15,117 nt of DNA, taken from contig NZ_JAKJSQ010000080.1 of NCBI RefSeq assembly GCF_050337105.1, forward strand, positions 1 through 15,117, written 5' to 3'. Below are positions 1 through 6,074 of the stretch, in pieces (the stretch's first letter is position 1; each line of letters opens with the position of its first letter). Position numbers and translations under genes: made by a program. Below the pieces are notes generated by a model, which was given only the letters and a program-made list of their open reading frames with translations, did no database searches and was not told the origin of the DNA. Source of the stretch: Aliivibrio_A kagoshimensis. GTDB taxonomy: Bacteria; Pseudomonadota; Gammaproteobacteria; Enterobacterales; Vibrionaceae.

Positions 1-28
1 TCTTAACTCTTTCACATTGATACAGTGC

Positions 29-42
29 TTGATTATTGTCAA
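29..42 (+). promoter_or_regulatory. FNR/DNR-type binding site in front of the Crp/Fnr gene
   Basis: The sequence TTGAT-TATT-GTCAA matches the FNR/DNR consensus TTGAT-N4-ATCAA at 9 of 10 conserved positions. It ends 4 nt before the Shine-Dalgarno sequence of the downstream regulator and 14 nt before its start codon. The encoded regulator carries the FNR-type E-x-x-S-R DNA-reading residues, so autoregulation or control by FNR is plausible. The position is too close to the start codon for a classical class II activator site unless the mRNA is almost leaderless. Repression, or a role for a promoter outside the window, is equally possible. Confidence 0.55.
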
Positions 43-45
43 GCT

Positions 46-50
46 AAGGA
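46..50 (+). promoter_or_regulatory. Shine-Dalgarno that fixes a GTG start
   Basis: AAGGA lies 6 nt before the GTG at 57. The same reading frame has a stop (TAA at 45-47) immediately upstream, so GTG is the only reasonable start. An ATG at 52-54 sits only 1 nt after the AAGGA and belongs to another frame that closes at 222. Confidence 0.7.
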
Positions 51-56
51 CATGAA

Positions 57-755
57 GTGCCAGCATCCATTATTTCACTTCTCGATGATGATGAAAAAAC
101 GCGTCTATTCGCAAAGCGTAAAAAAGTTCAGTGTCAAAACGGACAACAACTGTTTACTCGTGGAGAAAGTGCAAAACATATGTACTTGGTTGACAAAGGT
201 AAGGTTTCTTTGTTTCGGCTAATGCCAAATGGTGATGAAAAACTCTTTAAGGTCTTTATGTCTGGAGAATTGATTGCGGAAATGGCGATGTTTATGGAAC
301 CCAGAACTTACCCGCTGAGTGCTAAAGCGGATCAAGATACCGAATTATCAGAATTTTATTATAAAGACGTATTAGACGTATTTACTCACTCAGCGCAGAC
401 CTCGCTAAAGGTGATGAATTATATGTCTAATCATATTCACCATTTGATGAACACGCTTAACATATTGACGCAGGTAAATGCTAACCAACGATTGGTCATG
501 AAACTGGCGGAAATATATCGTAAACAGCTAAAGAAGGAGGGAAAAGTATCTCTTCCTGTTACCAAGAGGTTGCTGGCTACTCAGCTTGGAATGACACCAG
601 AGACACTATCTAGAGCCATCAAAAAACTCAAAAGTGACCATTATATTGAAGAGTCAGGCAACCATATCACTTTGATTAATATACCTGCACTGTGTGAATC
701 GGTTGACCTTACACCAGATATTTTCAATCCATTGAATGTCATTTTGCAAGAATAA
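57..755 (+). CDS. Crp/Fnr-family transcriptional regulator (DNR-like)
   Basis: This 232-aa protein is a full-length member of the Crp/Fnr family. Residues about 10-105 form the cyclic-nucleotide-binding-like beta-roll sensor. Residues about 110-140 form the dimerisation helix, and about 145-205 the winged helix-turn-helix. The recognition helix reads TPETLSRAIKKL, with E182, S185 and R186 matching the E-x-x-S-R that lets FNR read TTGAT half-sites. The N-terminus lacks the FNR cysteine cluster (only C26 in the sensor half), so it should not be an Fe-S oxygen sensor. A DNR/NnrR-type response to NO or redox state is one possibility, but no residue proves the ligand. The start is GTG, chosen for the AAGGA at 46-50. 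The gene stands alone on the plus strand and converges with the minus-strand gene ending at 787; no clear terminator hairpin lies between them. Family assignment is firm, the signal is unknown. Confidence 0.9.
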   Translation: MPASIISLLDDDEKTRLFAKRKKVQCQNGQQLFTRGESAKHMYLVDKGKVSLFRLMPNGDEKLFKVFMSGELIAEMAMFMEPRTYPLSAKADQDTELSEFYYKDVLDVFTHSAQTSLKVMNYMSNHIHHLMNTLNILTQVNANQRLVMKLAEIYRKQLKKEGKVSLPVTKRLLATQLGMTPETLSRAIKKLKSDHYIEESGNHITLINIPALCESVDLTPDIFNPLNVILQE

Positions 756-786
756 ATTGATGCAATGTTAGAAATACTGGTCCTAT

Positions 787-1155
787 TTAGACACTATTAT
801 AAACAAGAAAACTGATCAATAAGAAAACAACCCAAGAGAGATGTTTACCTTTAGAGCCCAACAGCGCAATTAAGAAGTGGATGCCAAACGTCACTGCTAT
901 AATGTTCAGCAAAACGGATTTGTTGAGTTCGGGTTGCGCCAATGACACGATAATTCCAGCAAAGCCTAACCAAGCAATTGAGGTAACATGCCATGCAAAA
1001 CGAAGGGTCTTTATTGTAAAATCATCACTGCCAAAAAGCGTAGGGAGGTTATCTCGTTTAAACAACCTCATTAGCATATATCGCTCACCAAAGTAAGAGT
1101 GAACGAAGGCCACGCACACCAATATTCCAGCCGCAAGATACATCATATATTCCAC
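787..1155 (-). CDS. Conserved small membrane protein of unknown function
   Basis: This 122-aa hydrophobic protein has about four predicted membrane segments (roughly residues 4-20, 50-70, 80-97 and 104-120). A basic loop (RLFKRDNLPTLFG) follows the first segment. I do not recognise a named family. The frame stays open further upstream, to 1269, but that part is the out-of-frame 3' end of the efflux adaptor. The GTG at 1155 is chosen because GGAG sits 6 nt before it. That Shine-Dalgarno is built from the last codons of the adaptor remnant, whose stop codon (1157-1159) lies 1 nt before the GTG, so translation was probably coupled to the adaptor. With the adaptor broken, expression of this gene may now depend on readthrough from the COG0523 operon. 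Confidence 0.7.
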   Translation of the reverse strand: MEYMMYLAAGILVCVAFVHSYFGERYMLMRLFKRDNLPTLFGSDDFTIKTLRFAWHVTSIAWLGFAGIIVSLAQPELNKSVLLNIIAVTFGIHFLIALLGSKGKHLSWVVFLLISFLVYNSV

Positions 1156-1156
1156 T

Positions 1157-1690
1157 TTACTCTCCAAAGTTGGCTTGGCAACGAAGCCACGCCGATAAAG
1201 TGCCCGCTTTATTGTTAAGTGAGATGGTGATAGCAAAGGTATTACTTGCCGCATCGATAATTGGATCAATAATAATAATTTTGCCTTTGTGCTGCTGTGT
1301 CGACCCTAGAGTGACGAAGCTGACGGTCTCTCCTTTTTTGACCGTACCATAAAGTTCCGCAGGTAATACGACTTCCGCATGAATAGGATTTAAGCTGACA
1401 ACACGAAGAAATGGCGTCTCATCCACAAATTCACCGGGATCTTTAATACGCTCAACAACAACGCCAGATATGGGACTGCGGGTCTCTCTTAGCCCGAGTC
1501 GAACTCGCGCTTCTTTCAATTAAAACGCGGCTAAGCGAAGCTCCGTCAACATCTCATCTTGTTCATTATCTGAGATCAGGTTTTTCTTAAACAAATCAGT
1601 ATTACGTTCTACTTTTCGAGTGGCAAACTCCAATCTAGCCTTAACCGTATTCAAGGCTGATGTCTCTAACGCAGAACGAAGGGTCTGTGA
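1157..1690 (-). pseudogene. Broken RND-efflux periplasmic adaptor (HlyD/AcrA family), C-terminal part only
   Basis: Two pieces lie in the same minus-strand frame. The first (about 1690-1523) encodes an alpha-hairpin stretch typical of membrane-fusion proteins, including KVERNTDLFKKNLIS and EQDEMLTELRL. The second (1519-1157, 120 codons if restarted at TTG 1519) encodes the lipoyl/barrel parts, including RSPISGVVVERIKDPGEFV and the usual C-terminal strand ending in LRCQANF. A TAA at 1520-1522 separates them; replacing it with a sense codon restores a continuous adaptor. The N-terminal half (signal peptide and first helix) is missing, and the frame closes at TAA 1700-1702. The upstream piece overlaps the last codons of the COG0523 gene in a different frame. 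Seen: truncation plus in-frame stop. Inferred: a deletion fused the 3' ends of two genes, leaving a non-functional adaptor. No RND pump gene is nearby. Confidence 0.8.
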
Positions 1691-2693
1691 ACCTGTTGTT
1701 TACCATACACTCGAGCAGTTGACTCTCTAGTACCGTATCAATAGAGTCCGAAATAATCTCGATACGACTCTCAACACATTCATCCAATTCCACTTCAGTT
1801 AACCCGTCTTCGGTCAAGTTATAACCAAAGATTCCATCTGGGGTAATGAATACTGCTTTCATTCTCTCGACTTTCAACCCTATGAGAAAGTCGAGTAAAT
1901 CCTGACGTTCGAAGTGCTTATCTGGTGAAAAACGCCAACCAATACTGTCAAATCCTTCCCCAGTATTCGTTGCCTTTAGCATACCGCTTTCTGGCATCGG
2001 TAGTTCAGAAGCAAGTCGCTTGCCAGCACTGTGATGATGGTGATGAGGAGGTTCATGTACGCTCGTTTTCCCCTCAAACTCATCAAAAGAAAGATCGCCA
2101 TATTGTGTGAATATCACCTTGGTGTTTGGACGACCAACGTCCAAAACATACGCTTCGAGTCTTTCTCTATCTCCATCCTGGTAGAGGTCTAACTTATTGC
2201 CAACCACGGTATCCGCAATCTCGATTTGCTGATTGAATGTCTCGTGACTCGTGTAGCGTGTATCTGATAGCTTACGCGCATCCACTAACGTGATGTTCTT
2301 TTGCAGTGAGATCACTTTACGATAATGCTCAGACGACAACACTTGCAACACCTCTTTTGGGTGTCCTAAGCCTGTTGGTTCGATAAACAAACGGTCAGGT
2401 TTGGCTTCCGACAACAGTTGATTAAGGGCAATTTGCATCGGTAAACCTGCCGCACAGCACATGCACCCACCTGGTACTTCCCGGATAAATACGTGCTGTT
2501 TTTTATTTTGCTGGCCCTGAAACAAACTGCCATCAATACCAATTTCACCAAATTCATTCACCAACACAGCCCAACGTTCACCTTTTGGTTTCTTTGCCAT
2601 CAGTTGAAGAATCGCAGAGGTTTTTCCTGCCCCGAGAAAACCGGTGATGATATTAGTAGGCACACCGATAATAGGCTGATTGTCAAAGTTCAT
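1641..2693 (-). CDS. COG0523/CobW-type GTPase, putative zinc metallochaperone
   Basis: The protein (350 aa from the chosen start) is a G3E-family GTPase. Visible motifs are Walker A GFLGAGKTS (residues 18-26), the metal-binding CxCC motif GGCMCC (C77, C79, C80), EPTGLG (105-110) and NKLD (166-169). A histidine run (H213, H217-H221) forms the flexible metal-binding loop common in zinc-linked members. The CobW C-terminal domain follows to about residue 335. The ATG at 2693 is preferred over an upstream in-frame start at 2720: it opens just ahead of the Walker A strand, and it overlaps the end of the carbonic anhydrase gene by 11 nt, suggesting translational coupling. The last 15 or so residues look non-native because the DNA encoding them also encodes efflux-adaptor sequence in another frame. 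Known family role: GTP-dependent delivery of zinc to client enzymes under starvation. The neighbours and Zur site support that here. Confidence 0.9.
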   Translation of the reverse strand: MNFDNQPIIGVPTNIITGFLGAGKTSAILQLMAKKPKGERWAVLVNEFGEIGIDGSLFQGQQNKKQHVFIREVPGGCMCCAAGLPMQIALNQLLSEAKPDRLFIEPTGLGHPKEVLQVLSSEHYRKVISLQKNITLVDARKLSDTRYTSHETFNQQIEIADTVVGNKLDLYQDGDRERLEAYVLDVGRPNTKVIFTQYGDLSFDEFEGKTSVHEPPHHHHHSAGKRLASELPMPESGMLKATNTGEGFDSIGWRFSPDKHFERQDLLDFLIGLKVERMKAVFITPDGIFGYNLTEDGLTEVELDECVESRIEIISDSIDTVLESQLLECMVNNRFTDPSFCVRDISLEYG

Positions 2694-3243
2694 TAGCAAT
2701 TCTCTTATAGCCTTTAACAAGGGTGTGATTGGCCGAAACCACTGACTCCGAAAATGCCGAGTACTTTGGTGGTACTGTCGAAATACGGCTCAAATCAAAA
2801 CCCTCACCAATATTTGTCATCGGCGGAACATGGAAATTCTCCGGCAAATCCAGTCCATCAATCACACAGTTATGGCGAATCACACAGTGTTTACCAATGA
2901 CCGCGTTAAACACTACAGAATTGAAGCCTATAAACACGTCGCTACTAACTTCACACGGACCATGGATGATAGAGCGGTGGGCAATGGATGAACGCTCACC
3001 AATAGTGACTGCTGCCCCCGCTTTTGAGTGAATGACTACTCCATCTTGAATATTAGTATCTCGCTTAATAACAATGGATTCCATCTCACCTTGTTCGTTG
3101 ACTTCATCAGCACGAATGACAACATAAGGGCCAATAAATACGTTCTCTTCAATGATCACTTTGCCACAAATAATGGCGGTAGGGTCAATGAATGCCGCTT
3201 CAGACACTGAAGGCATGTGGCCATTTGGGTTTCGTCTTAACAT
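2683..3243 (-). CDS. Gamma-class carbonic anhydrase-like protein (CamH type), left-handed beta-helix
   Basis: This 186-aa protein shows the repeated hexapeptides of a left-handed beta-helix. All three zinc-ligand histidines of gamma-carbonic anhydrases can be placed (H72 in VVIHS, H89 and H94 in IAHRSIIHG). So can the structural R44/D46 pair and the active-site Q66/D67. It lacks the long acidic loop of the archaeal Cam enzyme, which fits the CamH subclass. The likely reaction is reversible CO2 hydration in the cytoplasm, though many homologs have not been shown to be active. The ATG at 3243 is preceded by AAGAGAG. It is the second gene of the Zur-controlled operon, 81 nt after DUF1826, and overlaps the COG0523 start. 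Inferred role: a zinc-starvation paralog of a housekeeping carbonic anhydrase, possibly served by the COG0523 chaperone. Confidence 0.88.
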   Translation of the reverse strand: MLRRNPNGHMPSVSEAAFIDPTAIICGKVIIEENVFIGPYVVIRADEVNEQGEMESIVIKRDTNIQDGVVIHSKAGAAVTIGERSSIAHRSIIHGPCEVSSDVFIGFNSVVFNAVIGKHCVIRHNCVIDGLDLPENFHVPPMTNIGEGFDLSRISTVPPKYSAFSESVVSANHTLVKGYKRIANEL

Positions 3244-3324
3244 ATTGATCTCTCTTAATTTGATGGGTAGTGCAGCACAGAGCTAAGACGGTCGGTCAAA
3301 CCCGACTCGCATTGCCGACCCTAA

Positions 3325-3993
3325 CTACATCAAGTCCAACGTTAATAGTAACCGTCGGTTGCAGGCTGTTATTTCTGGAGAACGATGCACCAATCCCGTT
3401 TGTTCGTTACCTTCCCAGCCAGTGCCTTTCAACAGAGCGACGTCACCTTGCTCCATCTGATTTATAGCCGTATCAGTCTTTAACAAACCTGACAGATGAT
3501 CTAACTGACCGGCACTATTTACCCCTAGTTTGCAACGATCTACATGATCATTTTCCACCCACTGTGTCGCCGAACCTACATAGGTTGTCACCAGACGACA
3601 CGGCACCTGATCAACATGAAATTTAGGGCACATGGCGTTATCTAATGACGTTAATCGTAGCCCAGCTTCTCGCAAATCAAATAGACAACAGAACATGTCT
3701 ACTAACATGGCGACATCTTGACCGAGCGCATCAGCACAAGCATACCCAGATAACTTATCTCGGATTAACTCTGCAGCATTATGGGGTGTGACGCTCTTCA
3801 CCAAAGCCAAATGAAGACCTCCTTGAAGCATTTCCTGGATACTTTGCGTCAGATCGACTGATAGCGAACGCTGCCATACAGCAATATTACTTTTGGGTTG
3901 ATAGATTCCTGTCAATACACTCGGTTGTTCGGCTATTGGCAGTGACTTTTCCAGATCAACCCAATTCGCTTCAAAAGCAGCCTTTACGGTCAT
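3325..3993 (-). CDS. DUF1826 protein, first gene of the zinc-starvation operon
   Basis: The 222-aa protein matches DUF1826 by its conserved core: CPKFHVDQVPCR (C122, H126, D128, C132), the strand TTYVGSATQWVEN, and LLKGTGWEGN followed by GLVHRSP (H203) with basic R213/R214. The H-x-D plus distal H pattern resembles the metal triad of cupin-type oxygenases or other metal sites, but no activity is established for the family. The ATG at 3993 has AAGG 7 nt upstream. There is no signal peptide, so it is probably cytoplasmic. The promoter upstream carries a near-perfect Zur operator. Families DUF1826, gamma-carbonic anhydrase and COG0523 are known to cluster under Zur control in proteobacteria, which supports a zinc-economy role without naming a reaction. 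Confidence 0.85.
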   Translation of the reverse strand: MTVKAAFEANWVDLEKSLPIAEQPSVLTGIYQPKSNIAVWQRSLSVDLTQSIQEMLQGGLHLALVKSVTPHNAAELIRDKLSGYACADALGQDVAMLVDMFCCLFDLREAGLRLTSLDNAMCPKFHVDQVPCRLVTTYVGSATQWVENDHVDRCKLGVNSAGQLDHLSGLLKTDTAINQMEQGDVALLKGTGWEGNEQTGLVHRSPEITACNRRLLLTLDLM

Positions 3994-4073
3994 ACATTTA
4001 CCTTATTATTGTTCTGTTGCTACATCGGCACAGCGATATATAAAAGCAGATTGCACGACACCAATTCCAATGC

Positions 4074-4091
4074 GTTATGTTATAACATAAC
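4074..4091. promoter_or_regulatory. Zur operator (perfect 18-bp palindrome)
   Basis: GTTATGTTATAACATAAC is a perfect inverted repeat of 9 + 9 bases. Matching bases at the next positions but one extend it to 24 bp (4071-4094) with a single mismatched pair. The ATGTTATAACAT core fits the Zur box of gammaproteobacteria (consensus built on ATGTTATA-N-TATAACAT). It lies about 80 bases upstream of the DUF1826 start and overlaps the predicted -10 box. Zinc-loaded Zur would therefore block RNA polymerase directly and release the operon when zinc is scarce. Confidence 0.85.
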
Positions 4092-4106
4092 ACATTATAT
4101 TGACAA
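4079..4106 (-). promoter_or_regulatory. Predicted sigma70 promoter of the DUF1826-CamH-COG0523 operon
   Basis: On the minus strand TTGTCA (4106-4101) is a -35 box matching the TTGACA consensus at 4 of 6 positions. After a 16-nt spacer comes TATAAC (4084-4079) as -10 box. The -10 lies wholly inside the Zur palindrome. Transcription would start near 4072, leaving a 5' leader of about 80 nt before the ATG at 3993. Confidence 0.5.
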
Positions 4107-4283
4107 TAATTATTATTGAGTAGGTCGTTATACAAGGGGTAATCAGTTTAGCCGTAATTATGATTCATTTTGGTCGCAGTTATCGCACTGCAATAATAAA
4201 TGTTTAGCTCTTGAAAATCAGGGATCTCATAAAGGACGAATAAAAGTGCATATTGAACGTAAATCGTTTTTAGACAGATAGCA
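4107..4283. other. Gene-poor AT-rich spacer
   Basis: No coding region with a start, ribosome-binding site and coding character can be supported on either strand. A few very short frames exist but have no conserved look. A divergent plus-strand promoter sharing the Zur box is conceivable, but no plus-strand gene follows it. Confidence 0.5.
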
Positions 4284-4385
4284 TTAACTCGTTAGGGGAA
4301 TACCGATTAAGTCGCCATGTAAAAACATAGCAAAGATGCCACAAACAACCGTTCCAACCACTATAGTTAGCCATTGTAAGTAATC
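4284..4385 (-). pseudogene. Possible remnant: C-terminal membrane segment of an unidentified protein
   Basis: Directly after the DUF1203 gene, in another frame, 33 codons read DYLQWLTIVVGTVVCGIF followed by AMFLHGDLIGIPLTS and a TAA stop. This looks like a natural C-terminal transmembrane helix with a short polar tail. There is no start codon or Shine-Dalgarno of its own, and the frame is closed within DUF1203 upstream. It could be the decayed 3' end of a deleted membrane-protein gene, or a chance open stretch. Confidence 0.25.
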
Positions 4386-4857
4386 AGCGCTGCACGCGAA
4401 AACTGTAACAGCCGTACGCGGCGAACCTTACGATGACAAACTCTACCGCGCTAGCGCTAAAGAAAGCATCAAGATCAGCGATCATCGCTTCAGGACTCGA
4501 AAGCTTGGCATCCACAATGCGTTCATTACCGCAGTATGCTTTTACTACAAAGCAACTGGCTAAGTAATCGGTGCTCGATCCTGTTGGTAGGGGTAACTTG
4601 CTAGCATCATACTCACTACTCTCTGGATGTAATAACACGAATACGGGGCCATACTCTCGATAAGGCCCTGCTTGTTTAAAAGGGCAGTAGCTAGCCAAAA
4701 TCAGCTTCTCCCCTTTTTCGGCTCTACGCAACACATCTCGGCAGGGTTCGCCGCCTTCAGCCGTTAAATACTCAACGGGTTGGTCCAGATCGTCAATACC
4801 AAGGTCTCTCACTTTCTTCAAAAAGTCTGAGTCTATTGTTAATACTTTATATGCCAT
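4384..4857 (-). CDS. DUF1203 family protein
   Basis: The 157-aa protein matches DUF1203 by the motif GEPCRDVLRRAEKGEKLIL (residues 37-54) followed by SYCPFKQAGPYREYGPVFV (56-74). Length is normal for the family (about 155 aa). The ATG at 4857 is chosen because AGGGA lies 9 nt before it. An in-frame GTG at 4878 has no ribosome-binding site. No signal peptide or membrane segment is visible and no biochemical role is known. The conserved cysteines of the family are partly present (C39, C58), while the histidine often found after GPVF is replaced by leucine. It follows the MAPEG gene by 117 nt, so it may have its own weak promoter. Confidence 0.8.
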   Translation of the reverse strand: MAYKVLTIDSDFLKKVRDLGIDDLDQPVEYLTAEGGEPCRDVLRRAEKGEKLILASYCPFKQAGPYREYGPVFVLLHPESSEYDASKLPLPTGSSTDYLASCFVVKAYCGNERIVDAKLSSPEAMIADLDAFFSASAVEFVIVRFAAYGCYSFRVQR

Positions 4858-4974
4858 TTGAGTCTTTCCCTGAGTCACTAATCATTGAGTGGGCAATGTA
4901 CCTAGTAACCCATTACAACGACAACCGAAAACTGGACACCCAATTTATCGCAAGCTGAACGTAACATAAAAAAG

Positions 4975-5379
4975 CTACAACCAGCCAAGTAACCCTACAA
5001 CAAACATGCCGAGTAAACTGATAAAACTGATGACAAAAGAGACACTTCGAAGCGTTTTGAGGTTAGCGTAATAACAGATCATATGCCCTACTCGTCCAGC
5101 TAGATAGGCGAGTGAAAGACCATTCAGCCATGTCGGATTTGCTGAAGATAAGATGGCAAACAGAACAAATAAAATCAGAATACCGACAGTTTCATTACTG
5201 TTCGCAAATACTCGACCAGAACGAAATAGAAAACGATCATGATTTTGCTCAATACTGTAACCAGGGGTATGTTTTGTGGCAATTCCAACCACATCAGTCA
5301 CCACTAACTGCAGCCAAAACATAACGCCTGATAACCCTAAAATCAGAACCGTTAATTTATAGGGTTCAATAAATTCCAT
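4975..5379 (-). CDS. MAPEG-family integral membrane protein
   Basis: This 134-aa protein has four hydrophobic segments (about residues 9-31, 63-80, 86-105 and 113-132). After the first comes the MAPEG signature loop: R53-x-x-R56-x-F58-x-N60-x-x-E63. The family (membrane-associated proteins in eicosanoid and glutathione metabolism) includes glutathione-dependent transferases and peroxidases; bacterial members mostly lack an assigned substrate. The ATG at 5379 is preceded by a strong AAAGGAGAG about 6 nt away. It lies 62 nt downstream of the VOC gene on the same strand, so the two may be cotranscribed. Both families often handle glutathione or detoxification chemistry, which is suggestive only. 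Confidence 0.85.
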   Translation of the reverse strand: MEFIEPYKLTVLILGLSGVMFWLQLVVTDVVGIATKHTPGYSIEQNHDRFLFRSGRVFANSNETVGILILFVLFAILSSANPTWLNGLSLAYLAGRVGHMICYYANLKTLRSVSFVISFISLLGMFVVGLLGWL

Positions 5380-5441
5380 TTTCTCTCTCCTTTAATGATT
5401 AAATAATTGTACGATGAACAGTGACAACAAAGAACTAAGAC

Positions 5442-5810
5442 TCAATTCTCTGCGCTGCCATCTTCCGACCACACCGCAAACTCATTACCACTCGGCTCGA
5501 CAAAATGAAAACGACAACCGCCAGGAAAATCGAATATGGAACGAACCACTGTGCCACCACTGGCAACCACTTTTTCCTCCGTAGCGACAATATCTTTACT
5601 GTAAAAAATGAGCAGAGCTCCCCCTGTCGACGTTAAGCTACAGCGATCATCCTTAAAGAAGCCACCATCTAAGCCTTGATTAGAAAATGCGGCATAGTCA
5701 GGACCATAATCAACAAATGACCAATCAAACGCCGCGCTAAAAAACGCTTTGGTAGCCGCTAAATCTTTGGCTCCAAACTCAACATAATTCAATTTACCAT
5801 GTTCATTCAT
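5442..5810 (-). CDS. VOC (glyoxalase/bleomycin-resistance fold) protein
   Basis: The 122-aa protein carries one vicinal-oxygen-chelate domain made of two beta-alpha-beta-beta-beta modules. The first starts KLNYVEFGAKDLAATKAFF with E11 at the usual first metal-ligand position. The second ends FHFVEPSGNEFAVW, the family's DPxGN-like turn. It looks like the lyase/dioxygenase-like branch often annotated as a predicted enzyme related to lactoylglutathione lyase. Substrate cannot be read from sequence. The ATG at 5810 follows AAAGGAG by 6 nt. It is the first gene of the minus-strand run VOC - MAPEG - DUF1203, and its promoter must lie in the 264-nt gap shared with the NERD gene. Confidence 0.88.
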   Translation of the reverse strand: MNEHGKLNYVEFGAKDLAATKAFFSAAFDWSFVDYGPDYAAFSNQGLDGGFFKDDRCSLTSTGGALLIFYSKDIVATEEKVVASGGTVVRSIFDFPGGCRFHFVEPSGNEFAVWSEDGSAEN

Positions 5811-5934
5811 CTGCTACTCCTTTAGTACTATAGTGAAGAAGGGAGTTTCAGCTTATCACTGATGATATTTAGAGGAAAGGCAAGTCCCCCTACAGGGATT
5901 TACCAAGATAGTGTTTCTTATTTCATTAACCTAC

Positions 5935-5954
5935 TCAGCACTATTCAGTGCTGA
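5935..5954. repeat. 8-bp inverted repeat (hairpin) between the divergent VOC and NERD genes
   Basis: TCAGCACT and AGTGCTGA form a perfect 8-bp stem around a 4-nt loop (ATTC). No T-tract follows on either strand, so it is not a typical intrinsic terminator. It sits midway in the 5811-6074 gap, where both divergent promoters must lie, and could be an operator. The rest of the gap is AT-rich, with no convincing small gene. Confidence 0.4.
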
Positions 5955-6074
5955 TCCGCATATTTAACTTAATGATTTCCTTTCTATTATTGTTTATGTG
6001 CATAATTCATACTCAACCAATTATGGTTTTTCTGCATTTTATGGCTTCACAATCCAAAGCCTTAGGAAGACGAA

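Noticed and set aside
1157..1519. An intact 120-aa protein starting at TTG 1519
   Set aside because: The sequence continues as the same adaptor family upstream of the TAA at 1520-1522, so it is a fragment of a broken gene and not an independent gene.
3287..3320. Inverted repeat GGTCGG / CCGACC between DUF1826 and the carbonic anhydrase gene
   Set aside because: Only a 6-bp stem with a 19-nt loop and no T-tract; too weak to call a terminator or attenuator.
5863..5955. 30-codon plus-strand frame in the VOC/NERD gap
   Set aside because: No Shine-Dalgarno, no recognisable sequence, and it runs through the hairpin; probably chance.
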